From contig CP154954.1 in assembly GCA_039621445.1 (NCBI GenBank), forward strand, positions 69,754,670-69,818,669: DNA of 64,000 nucleotides, in the 5' to 3' direction. Shown here in pieces: positions 33,085 to 42,415 of the stretch. This DNA is from Euglena gracilis. Its lineage: Eukaryota; Euglenida; Euglenophyceae; Euglenales. The notes under the pieces were generated by a model. The model was given only the letters and a program-made list of their open reading frames with translations. It did no database searches and had not been told where the DNA came from. The position numbers and the translations under genes are program-made. Position 1 is the first letter of the stretch. Every line of letters begins with the position of its first letter.

Positions 33085-33795
33085 TCACGGCACACGACAG
33101 GCTTTGCACAAAAAAGAGCCATACTTTGGTGGCCGCCGCAAATCTTGGCAATGAAAATGATATGCCAAACCGCAGGCGTCACAGACAACTTTGTTCAGCT
33201 CCACACAATTTGGCTTTTTCGGAATGGCAACACCACAAAAACCACATTTCTCCTGTTTTATAGGCAGTCGGGACACGGCACGAGGCACAGGGGGGTTGGT
33301 CAGAGGAGACAGAGCTGACCGCAGGAGCGGAATGTTGCTCGGCGGTGGGAAAGACTGGTCAGGTCCTGATTTTCGACCGAGTGTTCGTCACTTGGTGGGG
33401 CGCAAAAATTTCCCGACCGCTGCTCACGTTGAGCCACACATTGTTGGATGACGCTCGCCTCATCGAACAACAGGCTGGGTTCCAGTTCCCATCCCGTCCA
33501 GGCTACAAAGAAATCATCCAGCTCAGGATAGGGAGGCTTGCCGATGTTGACACAGTTTGGCGAACTCCAAACAGTTGGCAACAGCAGCAAGCTCTGCACC
33601 CACGGAGCCGGACTTTTTCTTTGTGTTGCCCTGTGCCAGCAAGGTGCCATGAAGGGGATCAACCTTCGGCTTCTTGGCATCTTGCTGGTATACCGCGAGA
33701 GCAGCCAGGAACAGTTCCGTCCCAGGGGGAGGTGGCAAAGCCATTCACAAACCATTCACAAAGTTTGCCGTGCGTTTGGCCAAATTGGCAGGGCT
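33085..33795 (-). pseudogene. YR N-terminal-like domain followed by a PHD finger (frame-shifted)
   Basis: A strong 3' splice site (long pyrimidine tract, CCGCAG) on the minus strand ends at about 33,796. Downstream, three frames in succession look coding. One is AKRTANF, a stop, then GTELFLAALAV...NCLEFAKLCQ; the next is PELDDFFVAWTGWELEP...; the third is PDQSFPPPSNIPLL..., leading into the finger. The first two align by pattern with YR residues ~14-130 of the 307-codon frame: KR-x-AN, E-x-FLA, VD-x-L-x-G, CLE-aromatic, LD[DE]..V.W..W, LF. The finger (33,097-33,246) has all eight ligands: C-x2-C, C-x2-C-x4-H-x2-C, C-x2-C. A GTGAGT donor follows the last cysteine. PHD fingers often read histone-tail modifications; the role here is unknown. 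Frameshifts and one stop suggest decay or sequence error. Confidence 0.5.
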
Positions 33796-33831
33796 GCGGA
33801 AAAAAAGAAAGGAAGAAAAAAAAGGGGGGGG

Positions 33832-33980
33832 TGACACGTTTTCAGTGAGGGCATTCGGGTCAATGACACGTTTTCAGTGAAGGCATCCGGGTTCAGGCAC
33901 GTTTTCAGTGAGGGCATTCGGGTCAATGACACGTTTTCAGTGAAGGCATCCGGGTTCAGGCACGTTTTCAGTGAGGGCGC
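33832..33980. repeat. Minisatellite, right-hand copy (same 63-bp unit as 32,745)
   Basis: Same direct orientation as the left array, so the two arrays are direct repeats around the PHD gene while the outermost repeats are inverted. Confidence 0.85.
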
Positions 33981-34087
33981 CGTTTTTTGGGTCCAAATTT
34001 CACAAATTGCCGTTTTTGACCCCTTGCGTGAATCATGACCACGAATTTCAGGGCAGGCATTTGGCGGGCTCTGAAAACGTTTTTAAA

Positions 34088-34198
34088 CAAATTGTGGCTG
34101 AGCCCAGATTTCAGCCTGAAAACGTGTTCAGGGGCCCCCTTCGGGGGCCCCTGGCTGAACACGTTTTCAGGCTAAAATCTGGGCTCAGCCACAATTTG
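34088..34198. repeat. 111-bp hairpin at the right end of the PHD element
   Basis: Arms of about 50 nt (CAAATTGTGGCTGAGCCC ... and complement) with few mismatches around GGGGGCCCC-TTC-like loop. It contains GAAAACGTGTTCAG, shared with the minisatellite and the inverted repeats, so it probably belongs to the element. Confidence 0.85.
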
Positions 34199-34213
34199 TG
34201 TATAAAAAAAAAA

Positions 34214-35234
34214 TGTTCTTTTTTTATTATTGAAAAAGGCAACAAAAAAGTGCCTTTTTACAAAAAAAATGGAAAGTGTGTTTTTTAAAAGAACTTTTGC
34301 AACACAACGTCCTCTTAAAAAAAACCTCCAAAAACTGGTGCATTTCCATACCCAAAATGGAGTTTTGTCAAAAATGGCCCAACATTCCCAAAAAATGTGC
34401 TGGTCAATTAGAATATCCTACAAAATTCTCTTTCAAAAAAATTCTTTGAAAGGCAGTCTCTAGCAAACTCAAAATGGGAAGATGGCTCTTTGGGATACAC
34501 CATGATCAGAAATTCCAGGTGAGAGGATGGGCTGAATGCCATGGGCTGAAAAAAATTGACAAAATGGAAAAGAGAACAGGAGATGGGAACGGTGTCAACA
34601 AAAAGGACACAAAATGGGAAAGGTGTGCAGTGATTGCGGCGGGACATTCTAGGATTAGCATTGATCATGCCGAACAAACAGGAAATAAAAAATGGACACT
34701 TTTGCAACCACCACCAATTGTCTGCCTGCGTCCCATCAACTGCGGTACAAAGAAATCGGAAGCATCCGTAAGAGACTCGTTAGGTCACGACCTTCACCCA
34801 TCACAAGCGGCAGGGGGGTCCCACGGGATCCCCCCCCCATGCCTGGGATCCAGCAAACAACTGCCATTTTTTTTGAGTGGCAAGGATAAAAAATTGACTT
34901 CTCACTTTGCAACGTTCTTTTTCCTTCTCCCCTTTTCTTTGTTTCATCACATCAAGCATGCCGGGACATTGCAAAAAAGCCTCTTCAAAAAAAGGACACC
35001 AAGCCCCTTGGGGGGACGCGGGGGGGACGCGGGGGCTCAACCCCCCCTTGGCAATCAAATTAAAATTTGTGAAAAACTCCCTGGGGTTCTGACTGACGAG
35101 GATAAATGTCTGATTTTTTACAATTGGCAAATGTCCTCATTTTCGAAGATTGGAATGCTGAACCATACGGCATGCTATCCGCTTCGTGCGGCGTACGTAT
35201 TGCTTGGTCTGGACAGCCGGGCGGCTGGTGACAG
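34214..35234. repeat. 1-kb direct duplication, copy 1
   Basis: Matches 37,061-38,094 at high identity from GTTCTTTTTTTATTATTG to GGCTGGTGACAG. Differences include a 16-nt deletion in the second copy near 37,135, two local replacements (ATTGCGGCGGG against AATGCGTCCCG), and expansion of GGGGACGCGGG from two units here to four at 37,850-37,895. A 263-codon frame (34,474-35,265) is open but low in information and the second copy breaks it, so I do not call a gene. Confidence 0.9.
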
Positions 35235-35339
35235 GCGGACGGACGGACGGACGGACGGCTGGTGAAAAAAGCGAAGGTCCGGACGGACGGCTGAAGTTGT
35301 GGCCTTGGTCCAGACGGCTGAAGAAAATGCAATTGGTCC

Positions 35340-35402
35340 AGCTAGCCGGCTAGCCGGCTAGCCGGCTGGCCGGCTGGCCGGCTGGCCCGCTTGCCGGCTG
35401 GG
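35340..35402. repeat. 8-bp tandem repeat CTAGCCGG / CTGGCCGG
   Basis: About seven units, palindromic GCCGGC words. It follows a (GGAC)n stretch at 35,233-35,262. Confidence 0.8.
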
Positions 35403-35505
35403 TCTTTGGAAGCGCATGTGGCTTTTTTGTTCTTGTCGCGAACTGGGCAAGTCCTAATTCTGGGTGCTCTGTGCAAAAAAAGACATTTTACAATGATGAA
35501 AACTT

Positions 35506-35575
35506 GCACACAGCGGGATTTGAACCCGCGAGCTCACGGTTGCGAACTGTATGCCACACCAATTATACTGTGTGC
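35506..35575 (-). tRNA. tRNA (anticodon CGC, Ala-type) or close derivative
   Basis: On the minus strand the 70-nt sequence has a perfect 7-bp acceptor stem GCACACA/TGTGTGC and a perfect T arm GCGGG TTCAAAT CCCGC. The anticodon arm TACAG TTCGCAA CCGTG has one mismatch, U33, anticodon CGC and A37. The D arm is poor: position 8 is G and the stem is unclear, though the GG of the loop is present. The G3-U70 alanine identity pair is absent. This is the best tRNA candidate in the window, but the D arm argues for caution. Confidence 0.55.
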
Positions 35576-35599
35576 ATGATACGCAGTGAAATATCAAAA

Positions 35600-37060
35600 G
35601 AGGAAAAGGACCAGTCCATAAAATGAAGATGGACGAAATCTCGAAAAAATACCCCATTTTGAATGTGGTAGTATGCAAATTTCTTCTGTTCTAGTTAATT
35701 TGATTCATAGGGCACATCAAAGATCCCCAGCATACGCTTCCTCTGAAGAAATTATGAATCACCACACGCAAAAAAATGCTTGCATTCCCAATCGTTCTCC
35801 TTCAGTGTCACAATGCCGTTTCGGGTGGAAGAGGTGTGGGATGGTTATGATGATAGTACAGGGTGCTGAAATGAAGTGAATTTACAGGAACTTATTGCTT
35901 TGTGGAAAGGGTACATCACCACATGCAGGCCTTTGCTCTGAACAAATACACATTCGAGCGAGCAGAGGCCTGCCTGCAACACGGTGACAGGCCCTTGGTG
36001 GGTCTACTTATTTTCTGCTTGGTACTTGCTACTTGGATCAGAAGTCTGAAGACAGATTGCACAGACATTTTGTCCTCAGATGCTGGTTTTCTTCTGAAAC
36101 TTCCATTTTTGTTTCTTGCGTTCTTTATTGTTCTTGTTATGCTGTTCGACAAATGTTCTTGGAAACCAAAATTGGGAGAAGTTTTTCAATCTGGCAAACA
36201 GCCCAAAATTTTCCATTTCACATTTTTTGCGATGTCATGGTTTTTTTTTGGGGTAGATTGGGCTAGATGTTCATCCAGTTTTGGGCTAGATGTGGTGGCC
36301 AGTTTTGGTCCACAGGATTCTCTCAGAAAGGAGTTGTTTGGGTACCATTCTCTTGGAAAGGGGGGGCAGAAAACCGTTTTGTTTCCTTTTTTTTGGCAAA
36401 ATATGTGATGTTCAACGAGAAAAATGTCAGTGATATTTGACTGTGCCAAAAGTTTGTTTACTTAATTGACCCCCCTCCTCAAAAGTATGAGTTTTTAGGA
36501 CGGAAAATTTTGAGGTTTTTTGTGAAAAAAGTTTTTTTCCATCAAAAATCACGTATTTTTGGGTTTTATTTTTTAAAACTTTTCTGGGCAAAATCCCCGT
36601 TGTCCCGAAAACGGTGAAAATGTTGTGGTGGGTGTGGAGGGGGGGGGGTCGACTTACCCCCTATTCCAGTTCTTCCGACGCAGTCTTTTGGTGCTGCTGA
36701 CTAATCCGCCGCGGTGGATGAAACCGAGGTTGCGTCGTGCCCTATATAATTTTTTAGGCCACTAAAAAACAAGTGGAGGCGCCCCAGCCGCGGCCATTTC
36801 TTGATTTGACGCGAAGAGTGGAGGGAAGCCGTGACTGCTTTTCGAAAGTAAGGAAAAAAATTTTTTTGGTCCGGCCGGCTGGCAAGACAGACATAGGTCC
36901 GGCTGGACGGACGGCTGGCGAAAAAATGCTTCGTCCGGACGGACGGCTGGGCGTTCAGCATTGGTCCGGCTGAAGAGGTCCGGACGGCTCGGACGGACGG
37001 ACGGCCAGCCGCCCCCCATTCTAGGGACCATGATCAAAGCTGACTTTTTAAAAAAAAATC
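35600..37060. other. Repeat mosaic without a supported gene
   Basis: 35,640-36,170 has coding-like phrases; 36,040-36,165 is a diverged copy of 17,660-17,760 / 19,080-19,170. 36,265-36,310 carries GGCCAGTTTTGG iterons. From 36,870 to 37,012 GGAC/CCGGCTGG repeats dominate. CCATTCTAGGGACCATGATC at 37,013-37,032 matches the sequence just left of the YR elements (9,326 and 31,268). Confidence 0.3.
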
Positions 37061-38094
37061 TGTTCTTTTTTTATTATTGAAAAAGGCAACAAAAAAGTGC
37101 CTTTTTACAAAAAAAATGGAAAGTGTGTTTTTTAAACAACGTCCTCTTAAAAAAAACCTCCAAAAACTGGTGCATTTCCACACCCAAAATGGAGTTTTGT
37201 CAAAAATGGCCCAACATTCCCAAAAAATGTGCTAGTCAATTAGAATATCCTACAAAATTCTCTTTCAAAAAAATTCTTTGAAAGGCAGTCTCTAGCAAAC
37301 TCAAAATGGGAAGATGGCTCTTTGGGATACACCATGATCAGAAATTCCAGGTGAGAGGATGGGCTGAATGCCATGGGCTGAAAAAAATTGACAAAATGGA
37401 AAAGAGAACAGGAGATGGGAACGGTGTCAACAAAAAGGACACAAAATGGGAAAGGTGTGCAGTGAATGCGTCCCGACATTCTAGGATTAGCATTGATCAT
37501 GCCGAACAAACAGGAAATAAAAAATGGACACTTTTGCAACCACCACCAATTGTCTGCCTGCGTCCCATCAACTGCGGTACAAAGAAATCGGAAGCATCCG
37601 TAAGAGACTCGTTAGGTCACGACCTTCACCCATCACAAGCGGCAGGGGGGTCCCACGGGATCCCCCCCCCCATGCCTGGGATCCAGCAAACAACTGCCAT
37701 TTTTTTTGAGTGGCAAGGATAAAAAATTGACTTCTCACTTTGCAACGTTCTTTTTCCTTCTCCCCTTTTCTTTGTTTCATCACATCAAGCATGCCGGGAC
37801 ATTGCAAAAAAGCCTCTTCAAAAAAAGGACACCAAGCCACTTGGTGGGGACGCGGGGGGGACGCGGGGGGGGGGGACGCGGGGGGGACGCGGGGGCTCAA
37901 CCCCCCCTTGGCAATCAAATTAAAATTTGTGAAAAAATCCCTGGGTTTCTGACTGACGAGGATAAATGTCTGATTTTTTATAATTGGCAAATGTCCTCAT
38001 TTTCGAAGATTGGAATGCTGAACCATACGGCATGCTATCCGCTTCGTGCGGCGTACGTATTGCTTGGTCTGGACAGCCGGGCGGCTGGTGACAG
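37061..38094. repeat. 1-kb direct duplication, copy 2
   Basis: See 34,214-35,234. The right junction continues into CTTTCATCTGGACGGACGGC, also found at 17,860 and 19,555, so the repeat block at the end differs between copies. Confidence 0.9.
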
Positions 38095-38212
38095 TGACTT
38101 TCATCTGGACGGACGGCTGGAAAGCCGGCATGTTGGCTGGCTAGGTTGGTCTGCCAGCCGGCTAGCTTGGTCCGGCCGAACGCCCCCCGAAGTTGAGGGC
38201 GTTCGGTCACCG

Positions 38213-38286
38213 AGAAAACGTTGAAGGGACTTGAGGTCTTTCACCAGAACACGCTGCAAAGCCTCAATTTTCTTCGTTTAGGGTTT
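38213..38286 (-). pseudogene. Ty3/gypsy-like pol fragment, downstream half of insertion target
   Basis: Read on the minus strand from the 5' LTR outward, the frame gives KKIEALQRVLVKDLKSLQRF then LG, the pattern of the gypsy RT-RNase H junction (pkKieai ... lrsFLG). It continues in frame, with one stop codon, from the RT piece at 49,317-49,478 on the other side of the LTR element. The similarity ends after FLG in repeat DNA. Confidence 0.6.
38282..38286. other. Target-site duplication GGTTT (left)
   Basis: Five bases directly before the 5' LTR, repeated at 49,317-49,321 directly after the 3' LTR. Confidence 0.85.
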
Positions 38287-38736
38287 TGTGTTCCAGGCAG
38301 CCGTAAGGCCATGGTACTGTGTATGTAGGTATAAGCCTACGGCCAGATATAGCTCTGAGCCCCATACACAGTACTATGTGAGGTGGTATTCCTACAGATG
38401 GCCAAAGGCCTCAATTAGGAATACCAAATCCTAATTCTGGTTCTCCTCTCCACAGGTGGTATTCTCTATTCTTTTCTTTCCATTTTGTCTTTGCAAGACT
38501 TGATTCCCAAGTTTGCTTTTTCACATTTGAAGTCCTGAAAGGACACTTGTCACTTTTCCTGGTCCGTAGCCCATAGGGCTTCTCCCCTGCCTTGTGCTCT
38601 GCCTCTTAATTGGGGAAAAGGGCTTTTCAAATTTTTATATTATTTTATTTTTTCTTTTCTGTTACTCCAACTTTTACTTTCCTAAGTAGGGCGCCACCAA
38701 AGGTGAAAGCGAGGAAAGCAGGGTTGGACGTACACT
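38287..38736 (+). repeat. 5' LTR (450 bp)
   Basis: Begins TGTGTTCCAGGCAGCCG and ends GGACGTACACT. It differs from the 3' LTR at few positions: TGTGTT against TGTGTA, CACAGT against CAAAGT, TGTGAGG against TGTAAGG, CAAAGG against CAACGG. Expected to hold promoter and poly(A) signals, but I see no unmistakable TATA box. Confidence 0.95.
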
Positions 38737-38751
38737 TGGTAGCAGTTTAGG
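38737..38751 (+). other. Primer-binding site (TGGTAGCAG)
   Basis: TGGTAGCAG directly follows the 5' LTR. It is complementary to an initiator tRNA-Met 3' end of the type ...CUGCUACCA; the match appears limited to about 9 nt. Confidence 0.7.
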
Positions 38752-38995
38752 TTTTCGATCCTTTTGACCGGAAACGGTCGTGTGGTGCCCCGCCTATAGG
38801 CGATCACAGGCACTACAAGCCGTTTCCGGCCAAAGCCGTACGCACGGACACGTCCTCTGACGGTTCGCAGTATACGCTGCTTCAAACCTCAGAGTTCGGG
38901 TCTCTGCTTACTTCTTATACTTTCCCCTCTTTTTGCACTTGTTTCTGCATTTTACCCCACAATTTACACTTGGTTTTTGTGTTTTTGCCTTAAAA

Positions 38996-40819
38996 ATGCA
39001 GAGCACAACCCCCATTGACTATGCTGCATTGATTGGTTCACTTCGTGGACTTGAACCTGCGGCATCATTGACGAGCTCTAATGAGCATTCTCAACCCCAT
39101 AGGGGTACTCAATCATTGACTCACTTCAAAGGTAATCCTCCTTCCCCGCGTGTGTCACACCTATCGGTGTCTGTGTCGAGTAATCCTTCCCCCCCCCAAT
39201 GGGCACCCCCACACCTGCCGGTGTCCAGCTCTATAGAGCAAACCTCCGCCCAATGGGCACCCCCACACCTATCGGTGTCAAGCTCTATAGAGCAGCCCAA
39301 TGCCCAACAGGCACAACCCCTTTTGTTGGAAAGCCGATCGGCTAACACCCATTCCCCCCGGCGAGATTTCGCACTGGTGCCGATAGGCACATTTGACTCT
39401 GAGGCGCATACGCCACGGCAACTGTTTGTGGAAGGTGGGTTAGAAGCACCCTGTTTCTTCCAACCCCCGCCTATGCTCCCCCCCACAAGTCCGATTGGAC
39501 AATTACCCCCACCACCCGATACGGGTCCTTTTCCAGCATTGCCATGGCACCCGGAGATGCGTTTGACAGTTCCGGCTTATACGAGCCCCACGGAGTCCAT
39601 GAGTAGTGACACGGAAGAATTGGAAACAATTGCCCCACAACCCGTTACAGTTATTCAGCGCATAGTCGCAAATCTCCCAATGGAACACCCGCTAAAGCGG
39701 CAAATTTCCCATGTCCACAATTGTGTAGCGGATTGCGCTATGACGCTTAACAAGGTTTTGGATTTTGATGAAAACAACCAAAAGGTTGTAGAACACAAGC
39801 TAGATTACCTCTGGAGTTATTTGCGTGATGTTGGCCAATATTGCCAAACGAATTTTCAATCTACTAATGTGGATGTAGCAACTTTGCGGCATGGTTTGGA
39901 CACACATTTGCAACATTTGCAGGCACATTTGCCACAACACTTCCAAAAAGTGAGTGAAGCCATGTGTGAGACACAATCCCGCAATGATGCGATTTTTTCC
40001 AACATGCAACATAGTTTGCAAGCCTTATCTCATCAATTGGAGCCAATTATGGCAATTTTTCCACAATTGCAACAAAAATTGCATGAACCCCCCATCAAAC
40101 ATCCCGATATGGGACAATTTACCACATTGGAACAATTCTCCACACTTGCATCCGCATTTCAGGAAGCGCAACAGCGCATTTTCCAGTTGAGCGGTGATTC
40201 CGCGAAATTTTCCCACTTTTCTGCCCAAGCCAATGAAAGTTTTGCCCCCCGCACGTATGTGCAACACTTGGAGGAAAGACTTTCTAAATTGGAGCAGAAA
40301 TCCTGCCAGTGTGGTGAAATTCCCGCTGAATTTGCAAGTTTTCACACCCAAATCGCGAATATCGCGAATAGGACTGAGAATTTGCAACAACAGTGGCAAA
40401 ATGACACAGTGGAAATCCGAACCGCAATCGCGGATTTGCAGAACCGCAATGTGACACCCCGTGCACCATCACCGGATATTAGCGGACTCAAGGCCACCAT
40501 GGCTGATTTGCACAAACAGTTGCAACAGGATGTGGGTAACATTGAAGCCGCATTGGCTAAGTTGCACACCCGCTATGCGGAAGTAGCTGGTAGGATCCCG
40601 GATGTTACCGGCATTCAAACCGCGATAGCGGATTTGCACAAACGCATGCAAGAATTAAGCACAAAAATGCTTCAGGTGCAATCACCACCCCAAGGCACAT
40701 TGCCGTCACCGACACCTACCCCCACATTCCCAACCACACACTTGGAGCAGATTTGCGCTGAAATGAAATGCGCAACGAAAATCACAAAATCATGCAAGGA
40801 TTTTGTGATAGTCTTATGA
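38996..40819 (+). CDS. Gag, N-terminal part
   Basis: 607 codons from the ATG at 38,996; the frame is open a little further upstream, but without an ATG. Residues ~1-210 are Ser/Pro-rich with a protein-level repeat WAPPHL-x-VSSSIEQ (39,205-39,300). From about 225 on, the protein is long, heptad-like coiled coil rich in Gln, Leu, His and Asn. It ends in the overlap with the next frame, which continues the same kind of coiled coil in the -1 frame from 40,768. So the two were probably one protein, joined by a frameshift (programmed or mutational). Structural role in particle assembly is inferred from position and the downstream zinc knuckle. The coding sequence is built largely of short palindromes. 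Confidence 0.75.
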   Translation: MQSTTPIDYAALIGSLRGLEPAASLTSSNEHSQPHRGTQSLTHFKGNPPSPRVSHLSVSVSSNPSPPQWAPPHLPVSSSIEQTSAQWAPPHLSVSSSIEQPNAQQAQPLLLESRSANTHSPRRDFALVPIGTFDSEAHTPRQLFVEGGLEAPCFFQPPPMLPPTSPIGQLPPPPDTGPFPALPWHPEMRLTVPAYTSPTESMSSDTEELETIAPQPVTVIQRIVANLPMEHPLKRQISHVHNCVADCAMTLNKVLDFDENNQKVVEHKLDYLWSYLRDVGQYCQTNFQSTNVDVATLRHGLDTHLQHLQAHLPQHFQKVSEAMCETQSRNDAIFSNMQHSLQALSHQLEPIMAIFPQLQQKLHEPPIKHPDMGQFTTLEQFSTLASAFQEAQQRIFQLSGDSAKFSHFSAQANESFAPRTYVQHLEERLSKLEQKSCQCGEIPAEFASFHTQIANIANRTENLQQQWQNDTVEIRTAIADLQNRNVTPRAPSPDISGLKATMADLHKQLQQDVGNIEAALAKLHTRYAEVAGRIPDVTGIQTAIADLHKRMQELSTKMLQVQSPPQGTLPSPTPTPTFPTTHLEQICAEMKCATKITKSCKDFVIVL

Positions 40820-42045
40820 ACACCGAGAAAACGGTGAAGCAGGATGTCACACAACTGCAAAATGACATTACCGCGCTATCCGCGCAAGTTTCAGTGTTGA
40901 AGGAACAGCCAATGGCTGAAAAAGTCCAAGATCCGCATTCGGAACAACCCACCAAGCCATCTCCACAATTGGAGAACATTACCAGCGCGATGCGCGCTTT
41001 GGTGACAAGAGTACAGGAATTGGACACAGGTTTTGGTGCAATTTCGCAAGATTTTCAGTCGATTTCCGACAAAATCCCGCTTTTGGATGAGCTACCCTCA
41101 TACCGTAGGCGGATTAAGCGTTTGCAGGAGGATGTGGGTCGGATAACCGACAATTGGCAGGTTGTAGACCATTTGGAGCAAAGTGTGCATGAATTTGCAA
41201 CAAACTTGGACCAAATTCACGCACAATTGCGTTCCACCTACCAAAACCCGCAATCGGGTGTAGTTGGCACACTTGCCGCATCTTCTAGCTCAAAAAGCGC
41301 TATTCGCGCACCAATCCCCGAGTCCACAGGCACATTGCCACCAAACCGCGTTTCCGCTCATGCGGTGGTCCCCCCATTAGCATTACCAGTCCCAATGGAC
41401 GCGTTTTCGGATGATGAGTCGGGTTTTCAAACGAAAACCAGACCCACCCCCCTCTTAAATCAAGAGATTCGTGTTTCCGAACTAATTCGCGGTATGATCC
41501 GCACCCCCACACCGGGAATTGGTCATACCTCCCAAATACGCTTAGTAGCACCAATGGTGCAACCATGTGATACGTCACCCCCACATGCGCAACCGCATCA
41601 CCATTCGCGTAATCGCGATTCCCCAAATTTGTATGGTACCTATGGTACACTAAGTGGTATGTTCCATGCGCATTCGCAAAATTACCCGAACAATCCCCTT
41701 AGTGCAACCACAGGAGTACCTGCACATGGTGCGATTTCGCACCCGGGCCCACCCCGCATGAATACCACCGAAGGGCCACGGGTTTCTCAGAAAGATTTTA
41801 AAGGCACCATCGCGATAGCGAACAAGGTGAAGCCCCAATGGGACGGTGACCCCACTACATGGAAACAATTTTTCCGTGACTGGGAATATTATTGGGATTT
41901 GAAGGGACCCACCCAAGATGACAACCCCGAGGTAATCAAGATGGAATTCATCGATTGCCTCCCAAGGGTTGAAAAAGAACGCGCCAGACAATTGGTCATA
42001 GGCAGGCGCATTTCTTTTGAGGAATTGGTCGAGCAATATGCTTCA
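40768..42045 (+). CDS. Gag, central part with capsid-like region
   Basis: In the -1 frame relative to the first part, overlapping it by 52 bp. Residues ~1-150 continue the coiled coil. Residues ~330-426 (VKPQWDGDPTTWKQFFRDWE ... LPRVEKERARQLV ... FEELVEQYASS) resemble the start of the capsid helical domain of retrotransposon Gag proteins, with its W-GD-xx-W-xx-F pattern. The natural frame is interrupted at 42,045 by the 363-bp insertion. The open frame to 42,165 is insertion-derived and proline-rich. I saw no convincing slippery heptamer at the overlap; TTTTGTG near 40,801 is weak. Confidence 0.7.
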
Positions 42046-42415
42046 TCATGGGGGTGTTCCCCCCGCAACCCCCCCGCAACCCCCCCCGCAACCCCCCCGC
42101 AACCCGACCGGAGGCCCAGTTCTGGGAAAATTTCTTTCAGGTGGGAGATGCCTAATTTTGGTTAAAATATAGTTGTCGTGCACATTTTTTGGCTCCAATC
42201 AGGGCAAATGGGTCAAAATTTTGGGTTGGCGATGCCCAATTTGGAACCAAAATCCTAATTTGATGTGTGGGAATGCCTAATTTTTGGTGGCATCATCCAA
42301 ATTTTGCGACTTGGTGATTCCTAATTTTGACCTGTAAAAATTGGTTTTTCCCCCGCAACCCCCCCCGCAACCCCCCCGCAACCCCCCCCGCAACCCGCCT
42401 CACCCCCCATGCTCA
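42038..42415. mobile_element. 363-bp insertion in gag with near 8-bp target duplication
   Basis: ATGCTTCA (42,038-42,045) precedes and ATGCTCA (42,409-42,415, one T lost) follows the insert 42,046-42,408. Removing it and one copy of the duplication restores a continuous gag frame from Ser at 42,043 to Ser at 42,416. The insert has C-rich arms of CCCCCGCAACCC at both ends and an AT-rich core with GATTCCTAATT repeats, like 281-590 and 52,090-52,445. Its tips GGGGGTG / CACCCCCC are inverted. An 8-bp duplication is typical of hAT transposons. Confidence 0.7.

Larger units (their letters stand above)
21799..33319. repeat. Segmental duplication, copy B
   Basis: Direct copy of 1-11,368, about 150 bp longer through homopolymer and block differences. 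Contents correspond feature by feature: tRNA-Leu-like 24,342, palindrome 24,416-24,499, TTAA element 24,506-25,726, MITE 26,163-26,328, palindrome cluster 26,750-27,805, hairpin 29,768-29,884, MITE 30,487-30,858, YR element 31,306-32,590. The match ends at GAGCTGAC (33,312-33,319), beyond which only this copy continues with the PHD gene. Confidence 0.95.
32695..34085. mobile_element. PHD-finger element with inverted repeats and bracketing minisatellites
   Basis: Left inverted repeat at about 32,695-32,750 (CCCGCCAAATGCCTGCCCTG then AAATTCGTGGTCATGA). Its complement stands at about 34,029-34,085, some 50 bp with minor changes. The 63-bp minisatellite lies inside both ends (32,745-32,896 and 33,832-33,980). 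The interior holds one minus-strand gene with YR-like and PHD parts. A long hairpin built from the same words (34,088-34,198) follows directly. I find no transposase domain of DDE type. I do not know a described family with this layout. Confidence 0.6.

Noticed and set aside
34474-35265. 263-codon ORF as a host gene
   Set aside because: It crosses the GGGACGCGGG array and GGAC repeats, and the near-identical second copy (37.3-38.2 kb) breaks the frame.
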